This document shows positions 31,691 through 41,121 of a DNA stretch of 48,195 nucleotides, piece by piece. Source of the DNA: Betaproteobacteria bacterium (lineage in GTDB: Bacteria > Pseudomonadota > Gammaproteobacteria > Burkholderiales > WYBJ01); NCBI GenBank assembly GCA_009377585.1, contig WHTS01000038.1:1-48195 (forward strand), in the 5' to 3' direction. The position numbers and the translations under genes are program-made. The notes beneath the pieces were generated by a model that had not been told where the DNA came from, did not search any database, and saw nothing but the letters and a program-made list of their open reading frames with translations. Position 1 is the first letter of the stretch, and every line of letters begins with the position of its first letter.

Positions 31691-33015
31691 CGCGAGGGCT
31701 CCTGGAATTCGAGGTAGAGTCGATCCGGAAAATTGCCGCGCCGCTTCAGGCGCCCGTCCTTCGCCGCTCGGCCCACTTTCGCCTGCTGCAGCAGGACCTT
31801 GAACGTCTGTGTGAGCTGGGTTTGCGCGATGTACGCGCCGATGCACCAGTGCAGGCCGTGCCCGAAGTGCAGATAGTCCGCTGCCGGACGGCCTGGATTG
31901 AAGGACTTCGGTTCGCGCACCGACCGGGGATCGAACATCGCGGCGAACGTCGACGCAAGCACCTTCGAATTCGGCGGTATTGTTTTTGCACGCGGCGTAT
32001 CGGCGGCGATGGTGAATGCCTTCTTGCAGGTGCGAAATGGGCCCGGATTGATCGGCATGAAGCGCAAGGCCTCCAGCAGACAGCGGTTGAGCAGATCGTC
32101 GTCGCCGAGCCGGGCCGCGTGGCATGCCGCGTTCATCGCCTGCTCCTTGCACAGAAGCACCTCGAGAATATGGCCGCCTGCCATGGTATTCGTGGGCACG
32201 AACCCCACGATCATCCCGATCAACATGGCGCGCACGACCTCGGGCGCCAATTGCTGGTTTGCAGGGTCTCGATAGGCGAGCAGACGTTCCACGATCTTGT
32301 CTCCGTCGGCGTTCGGATGCGCCTTGCCTATCGAGGCATCGACCACGTCGTGCAAGTACGCCGCCGCGGGCGCGATGCGCGGGCCGCGGGCCTCCGGCTT
32401 CGCATTGCCCCCGAAGAGGTGCCCGCTCACGTCGATTGCCGCATCGGCGAAGAGTTGGCGATCCGGCATGTCGATCCCGTAATACCTGGCAACGATCTCC
32501 AGCGGCACGCCGGTGATCAGCTCCTTGATGGCATTAATACGGTACGGAGGGCGCTCGTGGTTTTTCCTTGCCTCAGCGATGGCAAGGTCGATCTGGGCTC
32601 TTGCTTTCTCGGCCGCGTACTTGCCGATCTTCTTCAGATCTTCACGGCGGAAAATCTGCATCAGCACACGCAACTGCTCGCCGTGCGCGTCGCAATCGTC
32701 GATGCCGAGCAGGAACGGCTTGCCGCCACCCAGCGCGGTGATCTCGTCGCCGAACGGCACTGCAAAGACGTCCGTGCGGGCCAGTACTTCCGTGACCTCC
32801 AAATAGCGCGCGACGACGCGAATGCCGAGCAAATTGGGCACGCGCAGCGCGCGCGCCGGGGCCAGTAGCCACGGCGGCGGCGCCGCAAGGAGGCGCTTGA
32901 ACCATGGAGCGCTCTTGCGTGCCTCGTCCTTTGGATAGTGTGGAATGCTTCCGGTAGCGGGTGACGATGCGGATCCCGCAGGCGCGGCGCCCGCCCGTTG
33001 CATGATGGTGCTCAT
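31687..33015 (-). CDS. Cytochrome P450 with atypical I-helix
   Basis: This heme-thiolate enzyme has 442 residues. The heme-binding loop is FGHGLHWCIGA with the cysteine at about 391, and the K-helix E-x-x-R is EALR at 315-318. The I-helix, which usually carries an acid-alcohol pair for O2 activation (A/G-G-x-D/E-T), reads GFVPTNTMAGG (about 271-281) without an acid at that place. This resembles P450s that rearrange hydroperoxides or use peroxide rather than O2 plus a reductase. No ferredoxin or reductase gene is nearby. It is the first gene of a two-gene operon with the DyP-peroxidase and is divergent from the Crp-family regulator. Confidence 0.92.
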   Translation of the reverse strand: MSTIMQRAGAAPAGSASSPATGSIPHYPKDEARKSAPWFKRLLAAPPPWLLAPARALRVPNLLGIRVVARYLEVTEVLARTDVFAVPFGDEITALGGGKPFLLGIDDCDAHGEQLRVLMQIFRREDLKKIGKYAAEKARAQIDLAIAEARKNHERPPYRINAIKELITGVPLEIVARYYGIDMPDRQLFADAAIDVSGHLFGGNAKPEARGPRIAPAAAYLHDVVDASIGKAHPNADGDKIVERLLAYRDPANQQLAPEVVRAMLIGMIVGFVPTNTMAGGHILEVLLCKEQAMNAACHAARLGDDDLLNRCLLEALRFMPINPGPFRTCKKAFTIAADTPRAKTIPPNSKVLASTFAAMFDPRSVREPKSFNPGRPAADYLHFGHGLHWCIGAYIAQTQLTQTFKVLLQQAKVGRAAKDGRLKRRGNFPDRLYLEFQEPSR

Positions 33016-33136
33016 ACGCCCCTCCCTGGCAAACGTGCCCTAACGGTAGCGTCGAATGCCGACCCCGGCATCGGCCGTTCGGCGGATGCGGGACTACAGG
33101 CACAATAATGTCATTTTCGTAGCGGGATTGACAGCA

Positions 33137-33853
33137 ATGGCGAGCACGGCCAGAAATCGAGGCTCCGAAAAGGCACTGCGGAACATCGAGCTGTTCGCCG
33201 GGATCGCGGACTCGTCGCTCGATCGGATCTCCCACGAATGCACCTGGCGAACCTGCCACCCCGGCCAGCAGGTCATCTCCCGCGAATCGAGAGACCGGCA
33301 CGTGTACTTCATCGTATCGGGAAAGGTGCGCGTCAGCGCGTATTCGGCCGCGGGTCGGGAAGTGGCGTTTCGCGACGTCGGCGCCGGCAAGTGCTTCGGC
33401 GAGATCTCGGCCATCGACGGCCTGCCCCGGTCCGCCAACGTCGAAGCGCTGGAAGAATCGGTGGTCGCCTCGGTTTCACCCCAGCTTTTCTGGAAGCTGC
33501 TGGAAACCGAGCCCTCCGTCATGGCGAACGTCGTGCGCCTGCTCACCGCCACGATCCGGTCGCTCTCCGACCGGCTGTTCGAGCTGAGCACACTCGGGAT
33601 TCAGAACCGCGTGCATGCGGAAATCCTGCGGCTTGCCAAGGAAGCAGGCTTGCAGGGCCGAGCGGCGATCATCGATCCCGTGCCCAGGCACGTCGACATT
33701 GCGAGCCGCATCAGCACCAACCGGGAGCAGGTCACCAAGGAGCTTTCGGCGATGGCGAGGCAGGGGCTCGTCGAAAAACGCGGTCGGGCCTTGATCGTGC
33801 CGGATGTCGGACGGTTGGAGCGGATCGTCGCGGAGGTGCGCCGCAGCACCTGA
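33137..33853 (+). CDS. Crp/Fnr-family transcriptional regulator
   Basis: This 238-residue protein has an N-terminal cyclic-nucleotide-binding domain and a C-terminal winged helix. The phosphate-binding cassette reads FGEISAIDGLPRSANVEA, keeping the arginine and serine that bind cyclic nucleotide in Crp. No Fnr-type cysteine cluster is present. The recognition helix is in DIASRISTNREQVTKELSAM. ATG 33137 gives a family-like N-terminus; ATG 33086 is a longer alternative. It is divergent from the P450-DyP operon with a 121-bp shared upstream region, so it probably controls that operon. Confidence 0.9.
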   Translation: MASTARNRGSEKALRNIELFAGIADSSLDRISHECTWRTCHPGQQVISRESRDRHVYFIVSGKVRVSAYSAAGREVAFRDVGAGKCFGEISAIDGLPRSANVEALEESVVASVSPQLFWKLLETEPSVMANVVRLLTATIRSLSDRLFELSTLGIQNRVHAEILRLAKEAGLQGRAAIIDPVPRHVDIASRISTNREQVTKELSAMARQGLVEKRGRALIVPDVGRLERIVAEVRRST

Positions 33854-33903
33854 GCGACAGAACGCGTTTGCGGAAAGGCTCTCCCTCATCCCCGACCCTT
33901 CCC

Positions 33904-33983
33904 TTGCAGGGCGCGCATCGGCATGCAGGCCGCTGCCGTTCGCCCGGAGCGGACCATGGTCCGCGAATTCCCGGCCTCACCCC
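33904..33983. repeat. Dispersed palindromic repeat, copy 2
   Basis: Second copy of the element at 17458-17536. The hairpin is CGGCA (33919-33923) with TGCCG (33934-33938). The palindrome is GGACCATGGTCC (33951-33962): both the A and the matching T of copy 1 are changed, so symmetry is kept. It again lies in a CCC-rich/GGG-rich palindrome tract just after a gene end. Confidence 0.85.
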
Positions 33984-34100
33984 GGGGGGAGAAGGGTGAC
34001 TTTCTCATCGTTCGTACTGGCGCGGTAACCTGCGTCTCATCCCGGCCCTTCGCCCGGGGGGAGAGGGTGTCTTTGTCGTCATTTGCACAGGCGCGGAAAC
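33981..34100. repeat. Imperfect tandem repeat, ~70-bp period
   Basis: Two related units, 33981-34029 and 34052-34100, share CCCGGGGGGAGAnGGGTG followed by a CTTTnTCnTC-type segment and a GGCGCGG(T/A)AAC end. This lies between the palindromic repeat and the TAXI-receptor remnant. No gene is supported. Confidence 0.6.
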
Positions 34101-34137
34101 GACCTGCTCGGCGTGGTTCATGCTACTGCACGCGTTG

Positions 34138-34365
34138 CTACTTCGGCGCGATCCCCTTCTCCTTGAAGTACCGCAGCGCCCCCGCATGCCACGCGATCGG
34201 CGAAGCGCCGATCTGCTGGTTGGCGAGCGTCATGTTGGCCACCTCGCGGTGAGCGAGGACGATGTCCTGCTGACGCTCGAACAGCGTACGCACGTGTCGT
34301 AGACAACCTGCTCGGGCATTTTCTCGTGCACGTAGAGCACGGCCCACACGCTTGTAGTGCCCGCA
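34138..34365 (-). pseudogene. TAXI-family TRAP receptor, C-terminal remnant
   Basis: The last ~75 residues of a TRAP-transporter TAXI solute receptor are recognisable in two frames. The first part reads SVWAVLYVHEKMPEQVVYD. The second reads VRTLFERQQDIVLAHREVAN and ends in PIAWHAGALRYFKEKGIAPK, with the proline/histidine-glycine-alanine and final YxxEKGI features usual in this family. The frame shifts by one base at about 34291-34298. Everything upstream is missing and the remnant starts next to the terminator hairpin at 34377. It is a relic with no product expected. Confidence 0.8.
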
Positions 34366-34376
34366 GCGAAAGAAAA

Positions 34377-34407
34377 GCAGCCGCGAACGATGCACGTCCG
34401 CGGCTGC
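34377..34407 (-). terminator. Rho-independent terminator
   Basis: On the minus strand GCAGCCGCG pairs perfectly with CGCGGCTGC over a 13-nt loop, followed directly by TTTTCTTT. It lies ~110 bp after the stop of the small secreted-protein gene (34517), which it probably serves. Confidence 0.8.
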
Positions 34408-34516
34408 AGATTCGGCGATATTCCTTCCGAACGCTCGGACCACCGGGTCGGGTCATTGTCGGGGATCGTCTCCTGAGCCCAGCCGCTTTTCCGAGTGCGA
34501 GGGAATGCCCCCGGTA

Positions 34517-34732
34517 TTAGTCGATCGGTCCGTAATGAACGGGAAACGGATACTCGTCCTTCACCCAGCCGTCGTCCGCGAACGAGCCGCCGCCCGGGGC
34601 AGTCGCGCCGCGCGTTTCCACGATCACGTTCTCGGACACGAATTCCCCGGCGACCAGCACGTCGTTCGCCTGGGCAAGGGCTGCGGCGAGCATCAGACCA
34701 GCCGCGATTGAAACGATAATGTTGCGCTTCAT
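34517..34732 (-). CDS. Small secreted protein, unknown function
   Basis: I do not recognise a family. The product is 71 residues with a clear signal peptide (MKRNIIVSIAAGLMLAAALAQA) and a mature part of about 49 residues rich in glycine, valine and aromatic residues, ending in YPFPVHYGPID. ATG 34732 has AAGGAG at 6-bp spacing; the ATG at 34738 abuts it and is unlikely. A good Rho-independent terminator follows. A signal peptide, ribosome-binding site and terminator together support a real monocistronic gene. Confidence 0.7.
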   Translation of the reverse strand: MKRNIIVSIAAGLMLAAALAQANDVLVAGEFVSENVIVETRGATAPGGGSFADDGWVKDEYPFPVHYGPID

Positions 34733-35002
34733 GGCCATCTCCTTGTCGATAAGTTTGTTCACCCGCGTCGATCCATCGAATCCCATCAACGCGGAATGAA
34801 ATTTATCGACTTCGCATGACCGCAACATCGACCCGACGTTTCATCCCGAGGGATGAGCTACCGGTACTTCTTGAACCACGCCTGCAGGCGCTTCCTGCCG
34901 CCTGCGCGCTTGCGCGCTTGCGACGTACCGTCCCCGTCCGGTGGTCGGCGTGTCACGCACGCGGTTGACAACGAGCCCAAGCGCGAACGAACCCCAGGCG
35001 CC

Positions 35003-35611
35003 TCAGATGCTGACCGGCTTGCCCCAGCCGCTCTCGAAGAAGCGCTCGGCAAGCGGCTTGCGTTGGCGCGGCGTGAGCTCCTTTTTCTTCGTTTCCTCGT
35101 CGAGCACATCCGGGCTTGCCTGGTAGCCCACCGCGATCATGGCCATGGGGGTGCAGTCGGCAGGAATTTCGAACGCGGCACGGACTTTCTCCGCGTCGTA
35201 GCCGGCCATCTGGTGTGCGATCAACCCCAGCGCCACCGCCTGCAGCGCGAGGCACATGCTCGCCATGCCGGTGTCGTGCTGGGTATAGCGGTTCGGCCGG
35301 CCGCCGCTCAGCGGGTCCGGGCTCGCGACCGACAGCATCAAGAGCGGCGCGTTCTTCACCCAAAGCTTGTTCGATGCGCTCAGGCACTCGAACGCGCGCT
35401 GGAATCCCGCCTCGTCGCGGGTGCGGTCCCAGACGAGATAGCGCCACGGCTCCACGCCGTTGCACGAGGGCGCCCAACGGGCCGCCTCCAGCAACGACGC
35501 CAGCTGCGCTCGCGTCACCGGGCGAGAGGCATCGTAGGCGCGCGGGCTCCAGCGCCGGGTCAGCAACTCGTGAATCGGTACCGATGTGGCAGCGTTCTTC
35601 TCCAGGATCAT
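35003..35611 (-). CDS. Nitroreductase-family flavoprotein
   Basis: This FMN-dependent NAD(P)H oxidoreductase of 202 residues reduces nitro-compounds or quinones in relatives. The FMN-binding N-terminal motif is RRWSPRAYD (near residue 19-27). The following segment LLEAARWAPSCNGVEPWRYLV and the later MASMCLALQAVALGLIAHQMAGYD are standard for the family. The substrate is not indicated. It stands alone, between the small secreted protein and the DedA-rhodanese gene, on the same strand as both. Confidence 0.93.
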   Translation of the reverse strand: MILEKNAATSVPIHELLTRRWSPRAYDASRPVTRAQLASLLEAARWAPSCNGVEPWRYLVWDRTRDEAGFQRAFECLSASNKLWVKNAPLLMLSVASPDPLSGGRPNRYTQHDTGMASMCLALQAVALGLIAHQMAGYDAEKVRAAFEIPADCTPMAMIAVGYQASPDVLDEETKKKELTPRQRKPLAERFFESGWGKPVSI

Positions 35612-35678
35612 GTCAGGCTCCTATTGGCAATCGGAAAGCAGCCGATCAGCTGCTTTGTGCACAACGCTCCGCTCTCCC

Positions 35679-36614
35679 TCACTCGAACTTCTCCAACGCG
35701 AAACCGGCGTCCGCCCAGGCATCGATGCCGCCGAGCAGCGGACGAACCCGGACGAAGCCTCGGTCGGCCAGCATGCGGGCGACACGCGCCGCGCTCGCCT
35801 CGTCCGGTCAACTGCAATATACGATGATGTCGCGATCGCGCGGCAAATCGCCCAGCGCCGCATCGGGCGCATCCGGATCGATCAGCAATGCCCGGGGGAT
35901 ACGCCGGCGATCGACGCCGAGCGCGGCCGCGGAACGCACATCGAGAATCAGCGGCTCCTCGCCGCGCTCGATCATGTCATAAAGCTCGTTCACCGCAATG
36001 CGTGCCGCGCGCAACTGCGCAAGAAATCGATGGCGTTCGAACCATTTGATTGTGATGTAGGCCGCGAGCAGCACGACCAGCAGGGCGATCGCGTAGCCGC
36101 CCATGCCCGCCACCCAATCGATCGCGGCATCGATCTGGTCCGACAACAGCCAACCGGCAAGGAGCGCCCCTCCGGCCCACAATGTGGCCCCTATCGCATT
36201 GAAGAAGAGGAACGTGATCAGCCGCAGCCGGATGGCGCCCGCCAGCGACGAGGTAACGGTGGCAAGCCCTGGGACGAACTTGGCAATGACCAGCGTTCCC
36301 ACGCCGTAGCGCAGGAACGTGCGCTCGGTCTGGCGCACACACGAAGCGGGCGAGAGCGACATCCGGCACAGCAGCGCGAGCACGCGATGGCCGTAACGCC
36401 TGCCGGCGCCGTACCACATGGAGTCCGAGATCGAGGTGGCGATGACGGCGACCGCCAAGGCCTGCAGCACCGACAGATGGCCTCCCGCCGCGAGGGCGCC
36501 TGCGATGATCAGGGTGGGGATCGCCGGCAGCGGCACGCCGAGCTGGGTCAACAGCACGTTGACGAACACCAGCCCGACGCCGAACTGGCCCAGTAGCGCG
36601 GTGAGGTCGGTCAT
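35679..36614 (-). pseudogene. DedA-family membrane protein with rhodanese domain, internal TGA
   Basis: An N-terminal DedA/SNARE-associated membrane domain (about 1-200) has the motifs DSMWYGAGRRYG and KFVPGLATVTSSLAGA. A C-terminal rhodanese domain follows (EPLILDVRSAAALG...). The frame meets TGA at 35808-35810 directly after IVYCS, in the rhodanese active-site loop. Past it the same frame continues as PDEASAARVARMLADRGF...GGIDAWADAGF and stops naturally at 35679. The interrupted codon falls where relatives have cysteine (YCSCPNE/YCACPNE-type loops, as I recall them). The sense change could be a nonsense mutation, a sequencing error, or a selenocysteine codon. Even if TGA stops translation, the DedA part (268 residues) stays intact. 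Confidence 0.82.
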
Positions 36615-36635
36615 GACGCGCGCAGAATGCGACGC

Positions 36636-38909
<2,274 letters not shown>

Positions 38910-39136
38910 GACGTTCCTCGCCTGAGTCGCCGCGGCAGCTTGCGTTGGCGCGCAGCGGTAGTGTGTAAGTAGGGGAAACCGATTCTACGCGCACATCCAG
39001 CACGTGAGCGTGACGGCGCATGCGCCGTCGGCGGCAAATCAGCGCGGCACGACGGATCGGCTGCCGCTGCACACTGGCAATGGCTCGGGATCGCGCGTAA
39101 GCAGCTCGCTGTATCGTTTGGACACGGAACGGAAGA

Positions 39137-39165
39137 TTTACCCCATGCAGGGCTTTGCGTACAAT
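39137..39165 (+). promoter_or_regulatory. Promoter of tRNA-Lys
   Basis: TTTACC (39137-39142) and TACAAT (39160-39165) are 17 bp apart, a good sigma-70-type spacing. The -10 element lies 16 bp before the mature tRNA 5' end. Confidence 0.6.
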
Positions 39166-39181
39166 ACGCGTCCTGCCAAAT

Positions 39182-39257
39182 GGGTCCCTAGCTCAATTGG
39201 TAGAGCAGCGGACTCTTAATCCGTTGGTTCGGGGTTCAAGTCCCCGGGGGCCTACCA
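39182..39257 (+). tRNA. tRNA-Lys (anticodon CTT)
   Basis: A complete 76-nt cloverleaf can be folded. The acceptor stem is GGGTCCC with GGGGCCT (two G-U pairs), the D arm is GCTC/GAGC, the anticodon stem is GCGGA/TCCGT with loop CTCTTAA, and the T arm is CGGGG-TTCAAGT-CCCCG. The discriminator base A and CCA are encoded (39254-39257). The anticodon CTT reads lysine AAG. The adjacent tyrosine integrase (39402) marks this tRNA as an integration target. Confidence 0.96.
39225..39257 (+). other. Likely attachment site (3' end of tRNA-Lys)
   Basis: Tyrosine integrases of this kind usually recombine within the 3' end of a tRNA. I saw no second copy of the tRNA 3' sequence in the rest of the window, so the far boundary is probably beyond 48195. 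This is an inference from gene position. Confidence 0.45.
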
Positions 39258-39401
39258 AGTACTTCAAGCAGTTACGACCGCCGCTGTCGCAAGTCGATTT
39301 CCTAACGTGGGGAAATCGTGGGGAATTGGATGACATTCCCTCCCGCCGACAGCAACTTTTTGCCCGAATTCACCACCGTCTTCTGCTTACCGGGACGGTG
39401 A

Positions 39402-40418
39402 TCAGGCGCCCGGCGATATGCGCGACTCGATACGCGTTGCGGCAACCGCGAGATTCTCGGTTGCGTACTTCGCGTAGCGGTCGACCATGACGCGCGACTT
39501 CCAACCACCCAGGTCCTTCAGCTCATCGCAGCTCGTACCGACCTGCCGATGCCATGAGGCCCAGGTGTGCCTCAGGTCGTGAAAGCGCAAATCCGTCAGC
39601 CCGGCCTTCGCGCACGCGCTCTGCCAACCGGTATTCGTGAGTTCATAGCGAATCGGTTGACCGCGGTACGTGAAGCAGAAACGCGGATGAATGCCGACCT
39701 GCCCTTCGAGCACCGCAAGCGCATCGCGATTCAACGGAACGCCTCTCGGCGTGCCGTTCTTGGTCTGGTCGAGCCATGCCGTACCACGTTTCAAGTCGAC
39801 GCGCTTCCACTCCAGATGCACGATCTCGCGTGCCCGGCAGCCCGTCGCGAGAGCAAAACGGACCATTGACGCAAGATGCGGCGCACAGGCGGCAATGAGC
39901 CTTGCTGCTTCTTCAGGCGTCAACCACCGGTCGCGCTCCGCCTCCCCGCTCAGCAAGCGTATCTTGGGAATCGTGTCGACCCACTGCCATTCGTCCCTCG
40001 CCATGCGTAGCAGGCTGCGGATCGTAGCCAGGTATCGATTGATCGTCGCGGTCTTTCTGCCCGCACGCACGCCGTCCTCGATCACCTTGTGAATCACGTC
40101 GCCGTTGATCTGGTCGAGCATAAGGTGACCCAGGGTCGGGTCGAGCTTTCGGCAAATCCTCCGCACGTCTTCGATGCTCCGCAGATTGCCCTTCAACATG
40201 AGATAGCGAACGACAGCTTCCTTCCACGAGCGCCGGGCCTTGATGCCGAGATGAGCTGCCCTGAATACCTCGCCCTTCAGCTTGGCGACAAGGGCTTCGA
40301 CTTCTTCGCGGTTTTCGGTCTTAGCGCTTTGGCGTACGCGTCTGCCGTTCGGTAAGACAACATCGATCCACCAGTATGGGGAGTCTCCCCGGCGGTAGAT
40401 TCCTCTTGCACGGGCCAT
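39402..40418 (-). CDS. int: Tyrosine-recombinase integrase of the tRNA-Lys island
   Basis: This 338-residue site-specific recombinase should catalyse integration and excision at the adjacent tRNA. The N-terminal part has an arm-binding segment (YWWIDVVLPNGRRVRQSAKT) and a SAM-like core domain (about 65-150). The catalytic domain (about 170-330) shows the first arginine in GCRAREIVHL, the HxxR box HDLRHTWAS, and the nucleophile tyrosine in VMVDRYAKY. The second H/W position is a tryptophan (GGWKS). It is transcribed away from the cargo toward the tRNA. Its 5' end overlaps the excisionase-like gene by 142 bp in another frame. Confidence 0.94.
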   Translation of the reverse strand: MARARGIYRRGDSPYWWIDVVLPNGRRVRQSAKTENREEVEALVAKLKGEVFRAAHLGIKARRSWKEAVVRYLMLKGNLRSIEDVRRICRKLDPTLGHLMLDQINGDVIHKVIEDGVRAGRKTATINRYLATIRSLLRMARDEWQWVDTIPKIRLLSGEAERDRWLTPEEAARLIAACAPHLASMVRFALATGCRAREIVHLEWKRVDLKRGTAWLDQTKNGTPRGVPLNRDALAVLEGQVGIHPRFCFTYRGQPIRYELTNTGWQSACAKAGLTDLRFHDLRHTWASWHRQVGTSCDELKDLGGWKSRVMVDRYAKYATENLAVAATRIESRISPGA

Positions 40419-40633
40419 TGAACTACCTCCTTTCCGGCCCGCCCTCGGCGCTTATATTCCTCAAGCCAGGCGTCCAGGTCAACCAGATCCCAGACCGAGC
40501 GGCGGCCAAACTTGATGGGGCGGGGGCCGATCTGCAGCAGGAGCGTGACGCCAATGCCGAGGTACTCCGCGGCCTGCTCCTTGGTGAGGCAGCGCACGGA
40601 CGGCAGGGTGAGTCTTACGTCTTCGTCTTTCAT
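40277..40633 (-). CDS. AlpA/excisionase-like helix-turn-helix protein
   Basis: This 118-residue protein starts with a MerR-type (HTH_17) DNA-binding domain: CLTKEQAAEYLGIGVTLLLQI...IKFGRRSVWDLVDLDAWLEEYKR. Such proteins act as excisionases or integrase regulators in integrative elements. The C-terminal half is unstructured-looking and its last 142 bp of coding sequence overlap the integrase gene. ATG 40633 overlaps the stop of the upstream gene by 4 bp, which fixes the start. Confidence 0.85.
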   Translation of the reverse strand: MKDEDVRLTLPSVRCLTKEQAAEYLGIGVTLLLQIGPRPIKFGRRSVWDLVDLDAWLEEYKRRGRAGKEVVQWPVQEESTAGETPHTGGSMLSYRTADAYAKALRPKTAKKSKPLSPS

Positions 40634-41121
40634 GGCAGTTGCGAGCGTCCGGCGTCTCGGGGCAACAACGGACGAGGCTGCGAGCCGGCGTGTGGGAGTT
40701 GCCCAACTTCGGTCGGTCGCATTGCCCTCGGCACGCGTGCGGCAACTGCCTGGACGCAGCGCAGGAGCTCCGAAATTGGCCCGGCGCAGGATTCGAGGAC
40801 TGCGATGACTTCGGCATTCTGGAGCGAGGCTGATCGCGTGAGTCTCGCAAGGAGCCCATTCACCTCCGCGAGCATGGCGGCCAGGGTGTCCTCCGGTGCA
40901 ACGCCGGCACGCGCCGCAATGGCCATGGGGTGCACGCTGTTCGGAGGCATTGTTGCGGGGACGGTGCAGCCCTGGGTGCGTGCGAGAACGCGCAACGACG
41001 CGGCTTTCAGGCTGGTTGTTGCACGCAGTGTTGCCGTGTGGGGTGCGCTGTTGGCGGGTCCAGGTTGCACGTTGCATCGCCCAGGGCGAGCACCATGCAA
41101 CGTATCGAGGATGTCGCTCAT
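40630..41121 (-). CDS. Hypothetical protein of the island operon
   Basis: I do not recognise a family. The 163-residue protein has a low-complexity N-terminal part (about 1-65) and a helical, alanine/leucine-rich middle (about 70-140: AAMLAEVNGLLARLTRSASLQNAEVIAVLESC). It overlaps both neighbours by 4 bp (ATGA), so it is co-translated with the ATPase and the excisionase-like protein. Position suggests a role in replication or excision of the element. Confidence 0.7.
   Translation of the reverse strand: MSDILDTLHGARPGRCNVQPGPANSAPHTATLRATTSLKAASLRVLARTQGCTVPATMPPNSVHPMAIAARAGVAPEDTLAAMLAEVNGLLARLTRSASLQNAEVIAVLESCAGPISELLRCVQAVAARVPRAMRPTEVGQLPHAGSQPRPLLPRDAGRSQLP

Noticed and set aside
31691-32152. 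Extended N-terminus of the DyP peroxidase
   Set aside because: It lies inside the P450 gene and is not family-like. The ATGA overlap supports the start at 31690.
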